64,000 nucleotides of DNA from NCBI GenBank assembly GCA_036924085.1, contig JAVGWX010000008.1, positions 50,513,019-50,577,018 of the forward strand. The letters run 5' to 3'. This DNA comes from Ariolimax columbianus. Its lineage: Eukaryota; Mollusca; Gastropoda; Stylommatophora; Arionidae. The notes below the pieces were generated by a model, which was not told the origin of the DNA, made no database searches, and was given only the letters and a program-made list of their open reading frames with translations. The position numbers were made by a program, and so were the translations under genes. Within the stretch, counting starts at the first letter, position 1; each line of letters begins with the position of its first letter. Shown here piece by piece: positions 35,201 through 42,448 of this stretch.

Positions 35201-35610
35201 GAAGGAAGGCAACCCTGGTCTAAAAAATGCCATGCTGAAACCAGATTTGTCGGGCCGAAAGATGCCAATATCGCAGCCTTGATGTAAACTATGACACAGT
35301 GTTCTTTTCAGAACGAACTCAGAAGCAGCATGATTAATGTTCAAATTTTAGGATATATTTCTGGGATAACATGCATTGAATGTACTTGTGATTACTGTGA
35401 TTTAAATTTTAGAAAACCTTTTTATTATGTAAATGTTTCTTTCCATATAGTATTTAATTATTATGGTACTATTTAAGAGAGCGACATCATTTCAATATAT
35501 TACATTTTTTCTGTTTTCACTAGCTGAAGTTGCTCGATGAAGTTAAAGCCAAAATAGAGTTAAAACGTGAACAAGAATGGATTGCAGAACAAGAGAGCAA
35601 GAAGTTGTAG
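26241..35610 (+). CDS. PET100: cytochrome c oxidase assembly factor PET100, complete, 4 exons
   Basis: Exons 26241-26270 (MGGWQMEVFR), 27926-28012, 32756-32788 (ATIFPPCDPKA) and 35524-35610 (stop TAG). Every intron is GT-AG and phase 0, giving 78 codons, close to animal PET100 (about 70-80 aa). PET100 is a small inner-membrane chaperone for a complex IV assembly intermediate. The family layout is clear: short N-terminus ending in E.FR, then one membrane segment in exon 2 (VYVSFPVGLFYFFNQP), the basic MEKR, the FPP motif in exon 3, and a charged coiled-coil-like tail in exon 4 (LDEVKAKIELKREQEWIAEQ). The start is chosen because MGGW...EVFR matches the family N-terminus and has a canonical gtgagc donor. 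The three introns (1.7, 4.7 and 2.7 kb) are full of SINEs, LINE pieces and a 53-bp array. No poly(A) signal is obvious after the stop. Confidence 0.93.
26540..27379 (+). other. PET100 intron 1, unclassified part
   Basis: No exon or known repeat recognised. Overlapping ORFs on both strands at 26540-26815 are non-homologous as far as I can tell. A poly-C run lies near 27340. Confidence 0.35.
27389..27692 (-). repeat. SINE B, copy 5
   Basis: Reverse full-length copy: 'cttcttcttcagcgttcatc' to 'ctgcattcggcccc'. TSD ccaactagt (9 bp) at 27380-27388 and 27693-27701. In PET100 intron 1. Confidence 0.85.
28100..28432 (+). pseudogene. LINE C-terminal fragment (lineage of 9480-10665)
   Basis: Reads NVEISAMTSLPSISDTLICR, RLSVFGHVVRLGQEVPAHQI and later GWRRGNGRPHYTWLRQIV then a stop. 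It aligns with the minus-strand frame at 57119-57358 (FGHVVHPEQETPAHKIL). Open for 100 codons but lacking any RT core. PET100 intron 2. Confidence 0.6.
28683..28962 (+). repeat. tRNA-derived SINE E, copy 1
   Basis: tRNA head 'tgtggcaaagtggttaagcc', anticodon-arm region 'cagcctcgtgatcag', and a B-box-like segment at about 28735. The body has 'cgagacgagagagtgaggat', and the end is a hairpin-prone 'catcgtccacgatgg' followed by 'cctttgccct'. Confidence 0.75.
29175..29396 (+). repeat. dispersed repeat G, copy 2
   Basis: 'gactgtttcatggcagtctg' to 'actcattgtgg', homologous to 820-1065. Its 3' tail leads straight into the 53-bp array. Confidence 0.6.
29397..29820 (+). repeat. 53-bp tandem array, 8 copies
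   Basis: Unit 'acattcaacaataacaaccc' + 'tgagctgagaatatgatgca' + 'acacaaaggctag', exactly 8 x 53 = 424 bp. Copies are identical except the first (acattcaataat). In PET100 intron 2. No spacer variation, so it is not a CRISPR. Confidence 0.95.
29910..30125 (-). pseudogene. RNase H LINE, C-terminal Cys-block fragment
   Basis: Minus strand reads CPKQTPEHILQGCP then QKEAVWP and LEKLRGPVKT. This is the conserved tail after RNase H (C...TPEHILQ.CP....R...WP...L..KL.G...DL). Confidence 0.55.
30343..30551 (+). repeat. SINE A, copy 6, internally deleted
   Basis: Keeps the 5' part ('gcgcatgagctgcagtggtc') and the 3' part ('gtgcaaatatcgcagtcaag' to 'gagattgagaacgaatgaaa') but lacks about 100 bp in the middle. 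The flanks share 'atataact'. Host sequence is a repeat also seen at 32270-32400. Confidence 0.75.
31026..31370 (-). repeat. SINE A, copy 7
   Basis: Reverse copy starting at 'cttggcttcgcttgttctca' and ending 'aacatcttgatccc'. TSD ggctggtttgg (31015-31025) / ggctgatttgg (31371-31381), one mismatch. PET100 intron 2. Confidence 0.87.
31375..31500 (-). repeat. tRNA-derived SINE or tRNA pseudogene
   Basis: Reverse strand shows 'ggctagcacaatggttagtg' (A-box part) and 'gatcaaggttcaattcgcag' (B box). Not a functional tRNA: no paired acceptor stem. Distinct from families C-F. Confidence 0.5.
31541..31800 (-). repeat. SINE B, copy 6 (truncated)
   Basis: Reverse copy from 'cttcttcgttgttgatcctg' to 'gcgtctttggtccc' with an internal deletion after 'gggccaccacttggagtcag'. 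Confidence 0.7.
31879..32235 (+). repeat. SINE A, copy 8
   Basis: Full length: 'ggatcaagatgctgagcagt' to a (GAA)n tail 'gaagaagaaga'. Perfect 11-bp TSD acattgacctg at 31868-31878 and 32236-32246. PET100 intron 2. Confidence 0.92.
32402..32677 (+). repeat. tRNA-derived SINE E, copy 2
   Basis: 'ggggattccgtggcgaagtg', 'ggcctcgtgatcaggtgatg', then the same body and end as 28683-28962, with the final hairpin 'catcatatatgatgg'. Lies 78 bp before PET100 exon 3. Confidence 0.8.
32852..33106 (-). repeat. tRNA-derived SINE D, copy 2, full length
   Basis: Read on the minus strand: 'ggggacggcatggcctagtg' (A box), 'gctgggttcgatcccc' (perfect B box), then the 'gcatgctgaagtcggatgc' core and 'ccgccttggggattagagaa'. 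Perfect 12-bp TSD acacagtgactt at 32840-32851 and 33107-33118. Confidence 0.9.
33480..34080 (+). pseudogene. RTE-type LINE remnant with tandemly repeated RT motif C
   Basis: LLIVDDVVLITESA at 33510-33550 corresponds to FADDIMLITETA of the related copy at 50352. Further on, NNLEPKLTRHRNACWVAFLF and STVLPAMYM match the RTE block (L.SKL..R...GWAAF..I, STVLPALCYA). Stops and frame breaks throughout. The motif C segment is repeated four times (see 33511-33670). PET100 intron 3. Confidence 0.7.
33511..33670 (+). repeat. 40-bp tandem array, 4 copies, from RT motif C
   Basis: Unit 'tgttgattgtggatgatgta' + 'gtgctgatcacagagtcagc'; copy 1 has one substitution (gatcgt). Each unit encodes VDDVVLITESA in one of the three frames, since 40 is not a multiple of 3. 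Confidence 0.93.
34360..34800 (-). pseudogene. LINE fragment after the RT core
   Basis: Minus strand: INRRINLTKTVFANMRHILT, KKRMVKCYVYSSLLYVLETW and TLNKQ, matching the LINE block 'I..RI..AK.AF..M...L.S..L....K.R..KCYV.S.LLYG.E.WTL'. The rest is frameshifted. PET100 intron 3. Confidence 0.65.
35035..35330 (+). repeat. SINE B, copy 7
   Basis: 'atgcagcagtgaaagatctg' to 'ttcttttcagaacgaactca', with the central 'gctgaaaccagatttgtcgg'. Ends 193 bp before PET100 exon 4. Confidence 0.72.
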
Positions 35611-36029
35611 CACGTATCAGAATGTGATTATGGACCGTTAGCTAATGTATGACAATGAGATATGGAAGGAGAACACATATGATAAACAACAGATGTAATA
35701 TGTGTATCTCATAGAGGGCAACAGAACATATTGTTGAAATTGATGTTTTATTTTGATTGTTGTTATATGATGAACATAAATTAGGTCTACTAAAATTACT
35801 TTGAGTAAAGATTATTTTTCATGTGTACAAGTGAGTGCATGAAGGTACCGATACGTAAGTACAGGGTGTGCACAACTGAAGACAACTCACCTTATGAATC
35901 TTATAATTTTGTCCTTTCCTAAAGATAAGGAAATCTGTACACTTTTATCCTTTACTAAAGAAAAGAAAATCCTCACACATGTTCAACTACTAAAAACCTT
36001 AGCCATACAGTTAGGTTTTATATACAAAA

Positions 36030-36270
36030 TGGGGATGGTGTGGCCCAGTGGTTAAGTGACACGGCTCACACCCAGAAAGTGCTGGGTTCGATCCCCATCA
36101 CAGCACCGGCTGTTATCCCGGGGAAGCAAACCCTTAGAAAATGCAGGAGGAAGCAAACCCTTACATAAAATGCATGCTGAAGTCGGATGCTCTAGGGCGA
36201 TGGGCGCAAAATAAAAACCACAGTGCAACACACACCGCCTTGGGGATTAGAGAAATAAGGCGAACGCAAA
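36030..36270 (+). repeat. tRNA-derived SINE D, copy 3
   Basis: 'ggggatggtgtggcccagtg', B box 'gctgggttcgatcccc', the 'gcatgctgaagtcggatgct' core and a terminal A-run. Very similar to 32852-33106. Downstream of PET100. Confidence 0.85.
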
Positions 36271-36299
36271 AAAAATAATTTCCTTTTGTAGTCCTTCAA

Positions 36300-38440
36300 C
36301 AAAGATGAGCTATTCTTCTGCGTTCAGGCTTATTTGATCATGCTTGATCCGTAGTCCCGCCGTTCAGTCCTCTCAAGGTTCAAGTGGTAACTTCTGTGTC
36401 AGTTCTACTCCTTCTAGCCAGGTCTGACATACATTTCTGTATGCTGGGCAGTCCTGAAGGATGTGTTCAGGGTTTTTAAACTCTGGTTCCACGCTGGCAC
36501 TCACTTGTGTGTGACATTTTGAGCTGGTATAGGTGGTCCAATAGCCTGCAGTGGCCTTTTCTCAGACAAAAAATGGTGGTTTGTTGAAATCTGTGTAGCT
36601 GGTAGATTGTGTCAGATTCATTGCTCACTTCCATGTCTTTCTTACATTTTGAGTTGTACTGATTGTGAATGATAGTATTTGCTTCTTCGTAAGACGCAGT
36701 GTGGACAGATTGTTCTATCCTGCCACCTGGATTAGACAGGCCATCATCTCTCTCACTCTCTTAGCAAGGAGGGTAGCCACTGAAGAGCAACTCTGTTGGT
36801 TCTTTGGATTTTGTTGAGCTGGGATCTGATTTTCAGCAGCATCTGCTCAGTTCTAATGTTTTATACAGATTCTAGCAGTGGTCTGCAATCTGTAAAGAAT
36901 ACATTCTGAGTTGGCAGATGCTCGTTTGATCTGGTGAACATTCTTAGTGCCTGTAGAAGCGCCATAGACTGTCCTAAAGAGATCTTCCCAGTAGGGAAAT
37001 CCTTACAGGTTATTTTCCCATTGTAATTTGTATAAAGTTGATTCTACCATCCTTTAATGCTCTCTGTGGATTCATCTTTGTGTCAGTTCATTTCTTAGGG
37101 CTGTAGTTTTCTTCAATCATTGCCCGAGCCAAAGTTTTTAGGTGGACAGCCAGGTGATCTGTCTTTTCTATTCCTGGGATCTCTGTGATGATTGAGATGT
37201 TTTCATGACAGTAGTTTGGTACCTAAACTGTATCTAAACAATATTGGATCTAAACTGAGTGACCTCATTCACCCCAATATGATTCATAGGTTTTTAACTG
37301 CAGTTGGTCTCTTAGAGAAATTGAGATCAGATCAGGTGCCAAAAAGCAAATACGATTGCATACCAGTTGTCACCATTATTGACCCTAACATAAACATGTC
37401 CACAAAATTAATGCTAATCAACAGTATATTCATGCCAACTCTCTGTTACCAGTGGCAAACTTGGATTATAACAAAAACTCAAGAGAGAAAGATCATGACA
37501 TGTGGGATGAGATGTATCCGGAAAACAATCAACGTAACTAGGAGAGACAGAATGAGCAACGAAGATGTGAGAAGAATAGTTGAAGCAAGACCCTGCTCTG
37601 AATATATTGATGAAGTGAGAATCAAGTGGTTTGGCCACCTAATGAGAATGCATCCTGGCCAACTACCTCTGTGCGCCTATAACGCAGGACGTTAGGGTTT
37701 TCGCAACCGTGGCAGACCGAGAACTAGATGGATAGGAAATGTTGCGGATATTCTAAATCGTCATGGGATGACGACTACTTCAGCGACACGTCTGGTCCTG
37801 GGTAGAAAACTACAGCTCCCCATGACGCTTTGTGGCACAAGTGGATAAGACAAGACAAGTTTGGTACACAAGAGTCAGTCAGCATTTACATTTCTGTTAA
37901 TATTGATTTGGGACAAGGTTTTGGTGACAGCGAAACAGATGTTTTGAGTTATGTAGGAAGCTGGTTCTCTTCAGTAGGTTATTGGTAAAATGTTGAAGTT
38001 TGTCTTGCATAGGATGATTTGACATGAATATCAGCTTTTCATTATGCACGAGCACATTCTCCTCGTGTCTATTGTTGAGGGAATTTAGTTCAGTGTGATT
38101 CTCATTTCCCCTGTGATTTGTTTGAGACCTCCATTTTGAACTTTTGCTAAGCGTTCTGTGTTTGTTTTGGACAGCCGCTGAAATTTACATATCATGTTCC
38201 AGTACTAGCCTGATTGTTCCCGTGTAGATATTCTTTAGGATGCTGCTGTTTGTCCCACAGCTTGTGCCAGCGAGCTTCTTCATGGTGGAAAGTTTTACTA
38301 TTTTGCTCGGTACAAGAGGAAATCCTGTATCCAGCTAAGCATTCTCTTTTCAATTTTATTGTTCAGCAGCTTGAGGCGAAGTCCTTCTTTCCACACTTTG
38401 TCAAATGCATTAGTTAGGTCTTGCAGCCCTCAACTTCATT
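36300..38440 (-). pseudogene. RNase H-bearing LINE, split by another LINE
   Basis: On the minus strand, 38440-37865 carries the RT segment TNAFDKVWKEGLRLKLL (motif A, Asp present). 37190-36300 carries the C-terminal end: FKNPEHILQDCPAYRNVCQT, then WLEGVELTQKLPLEP, a typical post-RNase H Cys tail. 37195-37860 is an unrelated LINE on the opposite strand inserted between them. Many stops. Confidence 0.65.
37195..37860 (+). pseudogene. LINE 3' fragment nested in the minus-strand LINE
   Basis: 167-codon open frame with MSTKLMLINSIFMPTLCYQW, TKTQERKIMTCGMRCIRK, RRDRMSNEDVRRIVEA and IKWFGHLMRM. It then continues past a stop as RNRGRPRTRWIGNV. This is the C-terminal third of an endonuclease/RT LINE protein. 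Related pieces: 52120-52400 and 61554-61800. Confidence 0.72.
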
Positions 38441-38644
38441 GGCATCCAAAGTTCATGTAAGAAAATATAATAGCTAGACACGAATAAGAGACTATATCTA
38501 AATATAGATAAAAGTAGTCCCATAGCTAAAATTGCTGTCAGGGATGAAGTGTCAGAAACTTCATTGTATGAAGCCACAGATTGTTTATCAGATGAGTGGC
38601 CAGTTTCTTTTTCCCTAACAGTAAACAGGCACACATTTTTAGTT

Positions 38645-38735
38645 CGGTTGGCTGGAGTGTGCCAATAATGGAAGTTGAACTCTGTGCCTTTGCAGTGCAA
38701 AACGAATGCCCTACCACTACACTAATTAGACTATC
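38645..38735 (-). repeat. tRNA-Ala-like pseudogene / SINE head
   Basis: Minus strand: 'gtgtagtggtagggcattcg' (A box) then 'ttttgcactgcaaag' and 'agttcaacttcc' (B box). This resembles tRNA-Ala(TGC) but is broken in the anticodon stem and acceptor, and no body follows. Confidence 0.45.
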
Positions 38736-38747
38736 ATACCCAAATAT

Positions 38748-39389
38748 AAAGGAATGAAAGCCATATAGTCCTGCTTACAGATGCCCTAGCCGTAGTCACA
38801 GCACTAAAAAGCCAGAAAAATACTGAACTTAATGATCTAAGAGCAGTACTCTGTCAACTATGACAGCAGTCCGCACCAAAAAAGAGTAGTGGTACAGTGG
38901 GTTCCATCCCACTGTAACATCCAAGGCAACGAGGAGGCAGACATACTGGCAAAAGAAGGTGCAAGACTACCACAACCAGATACTAGTGTGACATACGAAG
39001 AGTCAAAGTGGCTTATTAGAGCTAGATACATGAATAAATGGGAAACAGAACACACTGGCTACACAAAAAACGATGCCTATTACCAGTTGAACAGAAGAGA
39101 GCAGGTCGTGGTCTTCAGACTTCGCACTGGCCACAATAGACTGAGGTACCACCTATTTAACAAATTGAAGATAGGTGGCACTGACGAATGCTCGTGTGGT
39201 ACTGGGAAAATGACCGCTGAACATTTGCTGCAAAACTGCCCGACATACGAGGATCAGAGAAAGCAGATGTGGCCATCACCAGTGGCAACACTAGACAAGC
39301 TCTATGGCAGTGTCGACAGCCTCCGGATGACTGCTGCTTTTTTCAAAAAAATACAGGTTGACGTCTGATAGCGTACGACGAAGAAGAAG
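38748..39389 (+). mobile_element. RNase H LINE, 5'-truncated insertion with TSD
   Basis: Starts inside the RNase H domain (LLTDALAVVTALKSQKN in frame), breaks once near 38860, then VVQWVPSHCNIQGNEEADIL (last RNase H motif intact). RLRTGHNRLRYHLFNKLKIG and ECSCGTGKMTAEHLLQNCP follow. The tail is 'gcgtacgacgaagaagaag'. Perfect 12-bp TSD atacccaaatat at 38736-38747 and 39390-39401. Recent: about 95% like 43311-44714 by eye. Confidence 0.88.
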
Positions 39390-39889
39390 ATACCCAAATA
39401 TATCAACAATAAAGGCAATAAACCATCAACATTTAATAATGAAGGCTTGAGTATTCTCAGATCAGAAACAATACAAAAGAAAGATAAAAAGTATAGGGGA
39501 AGCAATAGACATTAGTACACCATAAATATAGAAATAATAAGAGACCCTAGAGAATTTTGGTATCAAGGGGCAGAGGTGCAATGTCCACTGGTCTGAATCT
39601 CTTCATCGATGGGGATAATTGATAGAGGACAAACAGCAGAGCGTGAGACAAGAATGCATTTAACTCATGGAGTGGGGTGGGTTGGTGCAGTCCAGAGCCA
39701 ATACCACTCACCAGTGGGTTCTGCAGCTACACTTATAGTGCTTCACCTGCTCATCAGCCCTTTAGTCTGGTCCATCTCCAAGGACCTGTCCAGCTTGGTT
39801 GACCTTACCAGTTGGAATGTTCCCGTTGGCATAACTCCCGGGATCATCCATCTCAGCAAGTTCTCCATCTTCTGCAAAGTAGGCTTAAC

Positions 39890-40035
39890 TTAATGTCTTT
39901 ATACTGGTTTAGAAGACTCCAGAGTCTGTATACAGCCAGTTTCTTGGAGGGTGGTTTATATCGATGTGCGAGTCCATCTTAATAGACTCGAACATTAGAG
40001 CTAAGTAGACCCGCAGCCAGTTAGGCACCATCTAT
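39890..40035 (-). repeat. reversed CR1-like LINE 3' tail
   Basis: 'cttaatgtctttatactggt', 'tagaagactccagagtctgt' and 'atacagccagtttcttggag' are the reverse complement of the tail at 25020-25095 and 59310-59385, here with about 100 bp of matching non-coding sequence. Confidence 0.55.
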
Positions 40036-40227
40036 AACTGGAGAATGTTAGGTGGGGGTCGTGATCAGTGTGTCACTTGACCCTGGTTACTCTTTGCTCC
40101 CTAATTATTGTGTTTTGTATAAGTTATAATTAAACGCATGTATTTGTGTTCTACTTTATTTTTGTGGTCACTGAGTATTTTGTGTTGTGAAATGTTAGTC
40201 AGAAGCTTGATCTTTGATCCTACATTT

Positions 40228-40581
40228 GGGATTGAGATGCTGAGCGGTGCATGAGCTGTGGCTGTCAGCGACCTAAAGCTGACTGCTAGCATCAGGGTCA
40301 GCAACCCAGAGCTGCCAAAACCTTTCTCCACCTCCATGTGGTGATCACGGATAACAGGCTGCAACCGGGCACTCTGGCTAGGGAGAAGGGATTGAAAAGG
40401 GAAGGCTAACCAGGTACCCAAAAATACTATGCTGAAGTTGGATGTGTCAGACCGAAAGGTGCAAATATCGCAGTCAAGCCGTAAACTATAAGACAATGCA
40501 TTCTGTTCTCAGGACTACATCCTGCTACTAAGTCCTTTTAAGGGTCTTGTAGTGGAAGTTTGAGAACGAACGGAGGAGGAT
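40228..40581 (+). repeat. SINE A, copy 9
   Basis: 'gggattgagatgctgagcgg' to 'gagaacgaacggaggaggat'. TSD atcctacattt (11 bp) at 40217-40227 and 40582-40592. More diverged than copies 8 or 11. Confidence 0.88.
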
Positions 40582-40949
40582 ATCCTACATTTACAACATT
40601 ACACTATGTGAAATAGAAGCTCTATTTTTGATGGCTCGGCTTACGTTTGCCGTTCAGAGGTTGTAGGTCATCTTTAAAGTAGAAGGTTGGTTACTCAGTT
40701 AATTTAATGGTGATGTAGGTGGTTCAATAAATAAAATATTCAGATAATTGTATTAAGGAAACAAAACAAACACCCATATGCATAAAAACGAATTTATTAA
40801 TTATTGCGCACTTTAAAAATGGAAGAATATTACAATACATAATTATAATAAACTTTTAAAATAGATGAAGCATGAATAACTATCCTTATTATTTATCAAA
40901 ACACTTTTAAAGTCAACCAGTGATGATTGTTCAGCAGTTCAAACTTGTT

Positions 40950-41815
40950 TCCAGCTGCTTGTGCAATAGAATATTGTCCTGATTAGTGAAAACGTGGAAG
41001 CACAAAATGTCTTCACCAATCCCAACAAGGCTGGTGTGATGTAGTGTTCACTGAACAATTCATTTGGAAAGGCGAACCTACCTAGCATCATCCTTGATGG
41101 ATATGTCACAGAGACATGACAGCTTTGAGATACTGAGAAGTAACATTTGATCGCAGCTTGTCATATAAGTACCATGCCAATCAAATGATACAGAGATGCG
41201 AGCAGGATCTTACAGCATTTGAGACAACGGTTGCAGCATACCTGGGTCAGTGGTTGCTTTCCACCCTTTACAATCAGTTGGTCCTGTCAATTATATAGTC
41301 AGTTATTGGAGTGATATCCTCACACTGTCAGTGTAAACGGTTGAAATGCATGCAAAATGAATGAGTGCGACTGGTCTTTGGTTACGCTAGGGATACACCA
41401 ATTGTGAAGATTGAGATTCATGCCTGGACTTCTGTTTGTATAATCTAGACGTACATTCCCATGCCAAAATTTGCAGACAAGAGGCACAAATTGCAGATAT
41501 GTCAAGGGAACAAGAATCAAGAGATTGATGACACAACAGAGGACAATTGGTCAGGGAACCACAGTAGAGCCCATAACCAAAGGGGAAGAATGTATTCTAA
41601 CTGGAGATAGAATGACAGACTACCACAGAGTTATTGCTACCCTGGACGAAAGACATTTCACAAATGATGAAGTGGTTGAATGTGGGGTGTGACTGAGACA
41701 GCAGGATCAAAGACTTCTATGCTTGAGGTTTTACGCACTGATATAAGTGTATCAAAGTTGGTAGAAATTATATTGAGAAATAAGGGACAATGTCAATGCA
41801 ATAATAAATAGTTCT
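40950..41815 (+). pseudogene. RNase H-type LINE, decayed
   Basis: VTFDRSLSYKYHANQMIQRC (the 'GVTLD..LT...H' block after the RT), then VRLVFGYARDTPIVKIEI, KGEECILTGDRMTDYHRVIA and a C-terminal LVEIILRNKGQCQCNN. Matches 61800-62635 in the KGEEW/ILRN parts. The frame is broken many times. Confidence 0.55.
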
Positions 41816-42214
41816 TCAAGTTTGTATGTCATTTAGTTGTTTGTTTAAAAAAAAAATAACAAAAGAGGAAGTCAAAGCAAAGGAATAGCTATAAATATGG
41901 CCCAAAAAGAAAATCGGTGGTAAGCAACATGATGTTCACTATTTATTCAATGGATTCAGGAAATCTTAATGACATTAACTATAAAACTAATATTAGATGT
42001 TTTGTCTCATTGCAAAGGTCTGCCAGAGGAATTTATAGAGGTGAGGAATAAAGGCTGCTTGTCCTTGCACAGTGTGCAATCTAGGTTTTTATTCCATCCA
42101 TGGCAGACAAAACCTGGGGTTTGGAACTTGTATCTCGAAACATAGAGACTGGTATTGTAACTGTTTGACCTCCCACGCCTCTAATTATAGCAACTGTCGT
42201 ACAACTTTATTCTC
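41816..42214 (+). other. intergenic, nothing recognised
   Basis: A-runs and short ORFs only; a G-run (nine G) near 42220 opens the next repeat. Confidence 0.3.
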
Positions 42215-42412
42215 ATTGCTGGGGGGGGTGTGTGTTTAAGACAGAGGGCTACAGACTGCTTCGCCACTTCTGTCACCACGACATGTTCTGGTTATGTTTG
42301 TTTATTTCACCCACAACATAAAAACAACACTAGCCTTACCGGGGATTCGATCTGCTGCCCTCCTTGTCAGCAGACAGGCAGCATAAACCATTTGGCCACA
42401 TGCTCCTCCATA
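42215..42412 (-). repeat. tRNA-derived SINE, unclassified
   Basis: Minus strand: 'ggaggagcatgtggccaaat', then 'gcagatcgaatccccggtaa' (B box), then a body ending 'ctgtagccctctgtc'. Ends about 35 bp beyond the GNAT stop codon, so it may lie in that 3' UTR. Confidence 0.5.
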
Positions 42413-42448
42413 ATTATAGGAACTAAATGCACAAATAACACATTAAAA

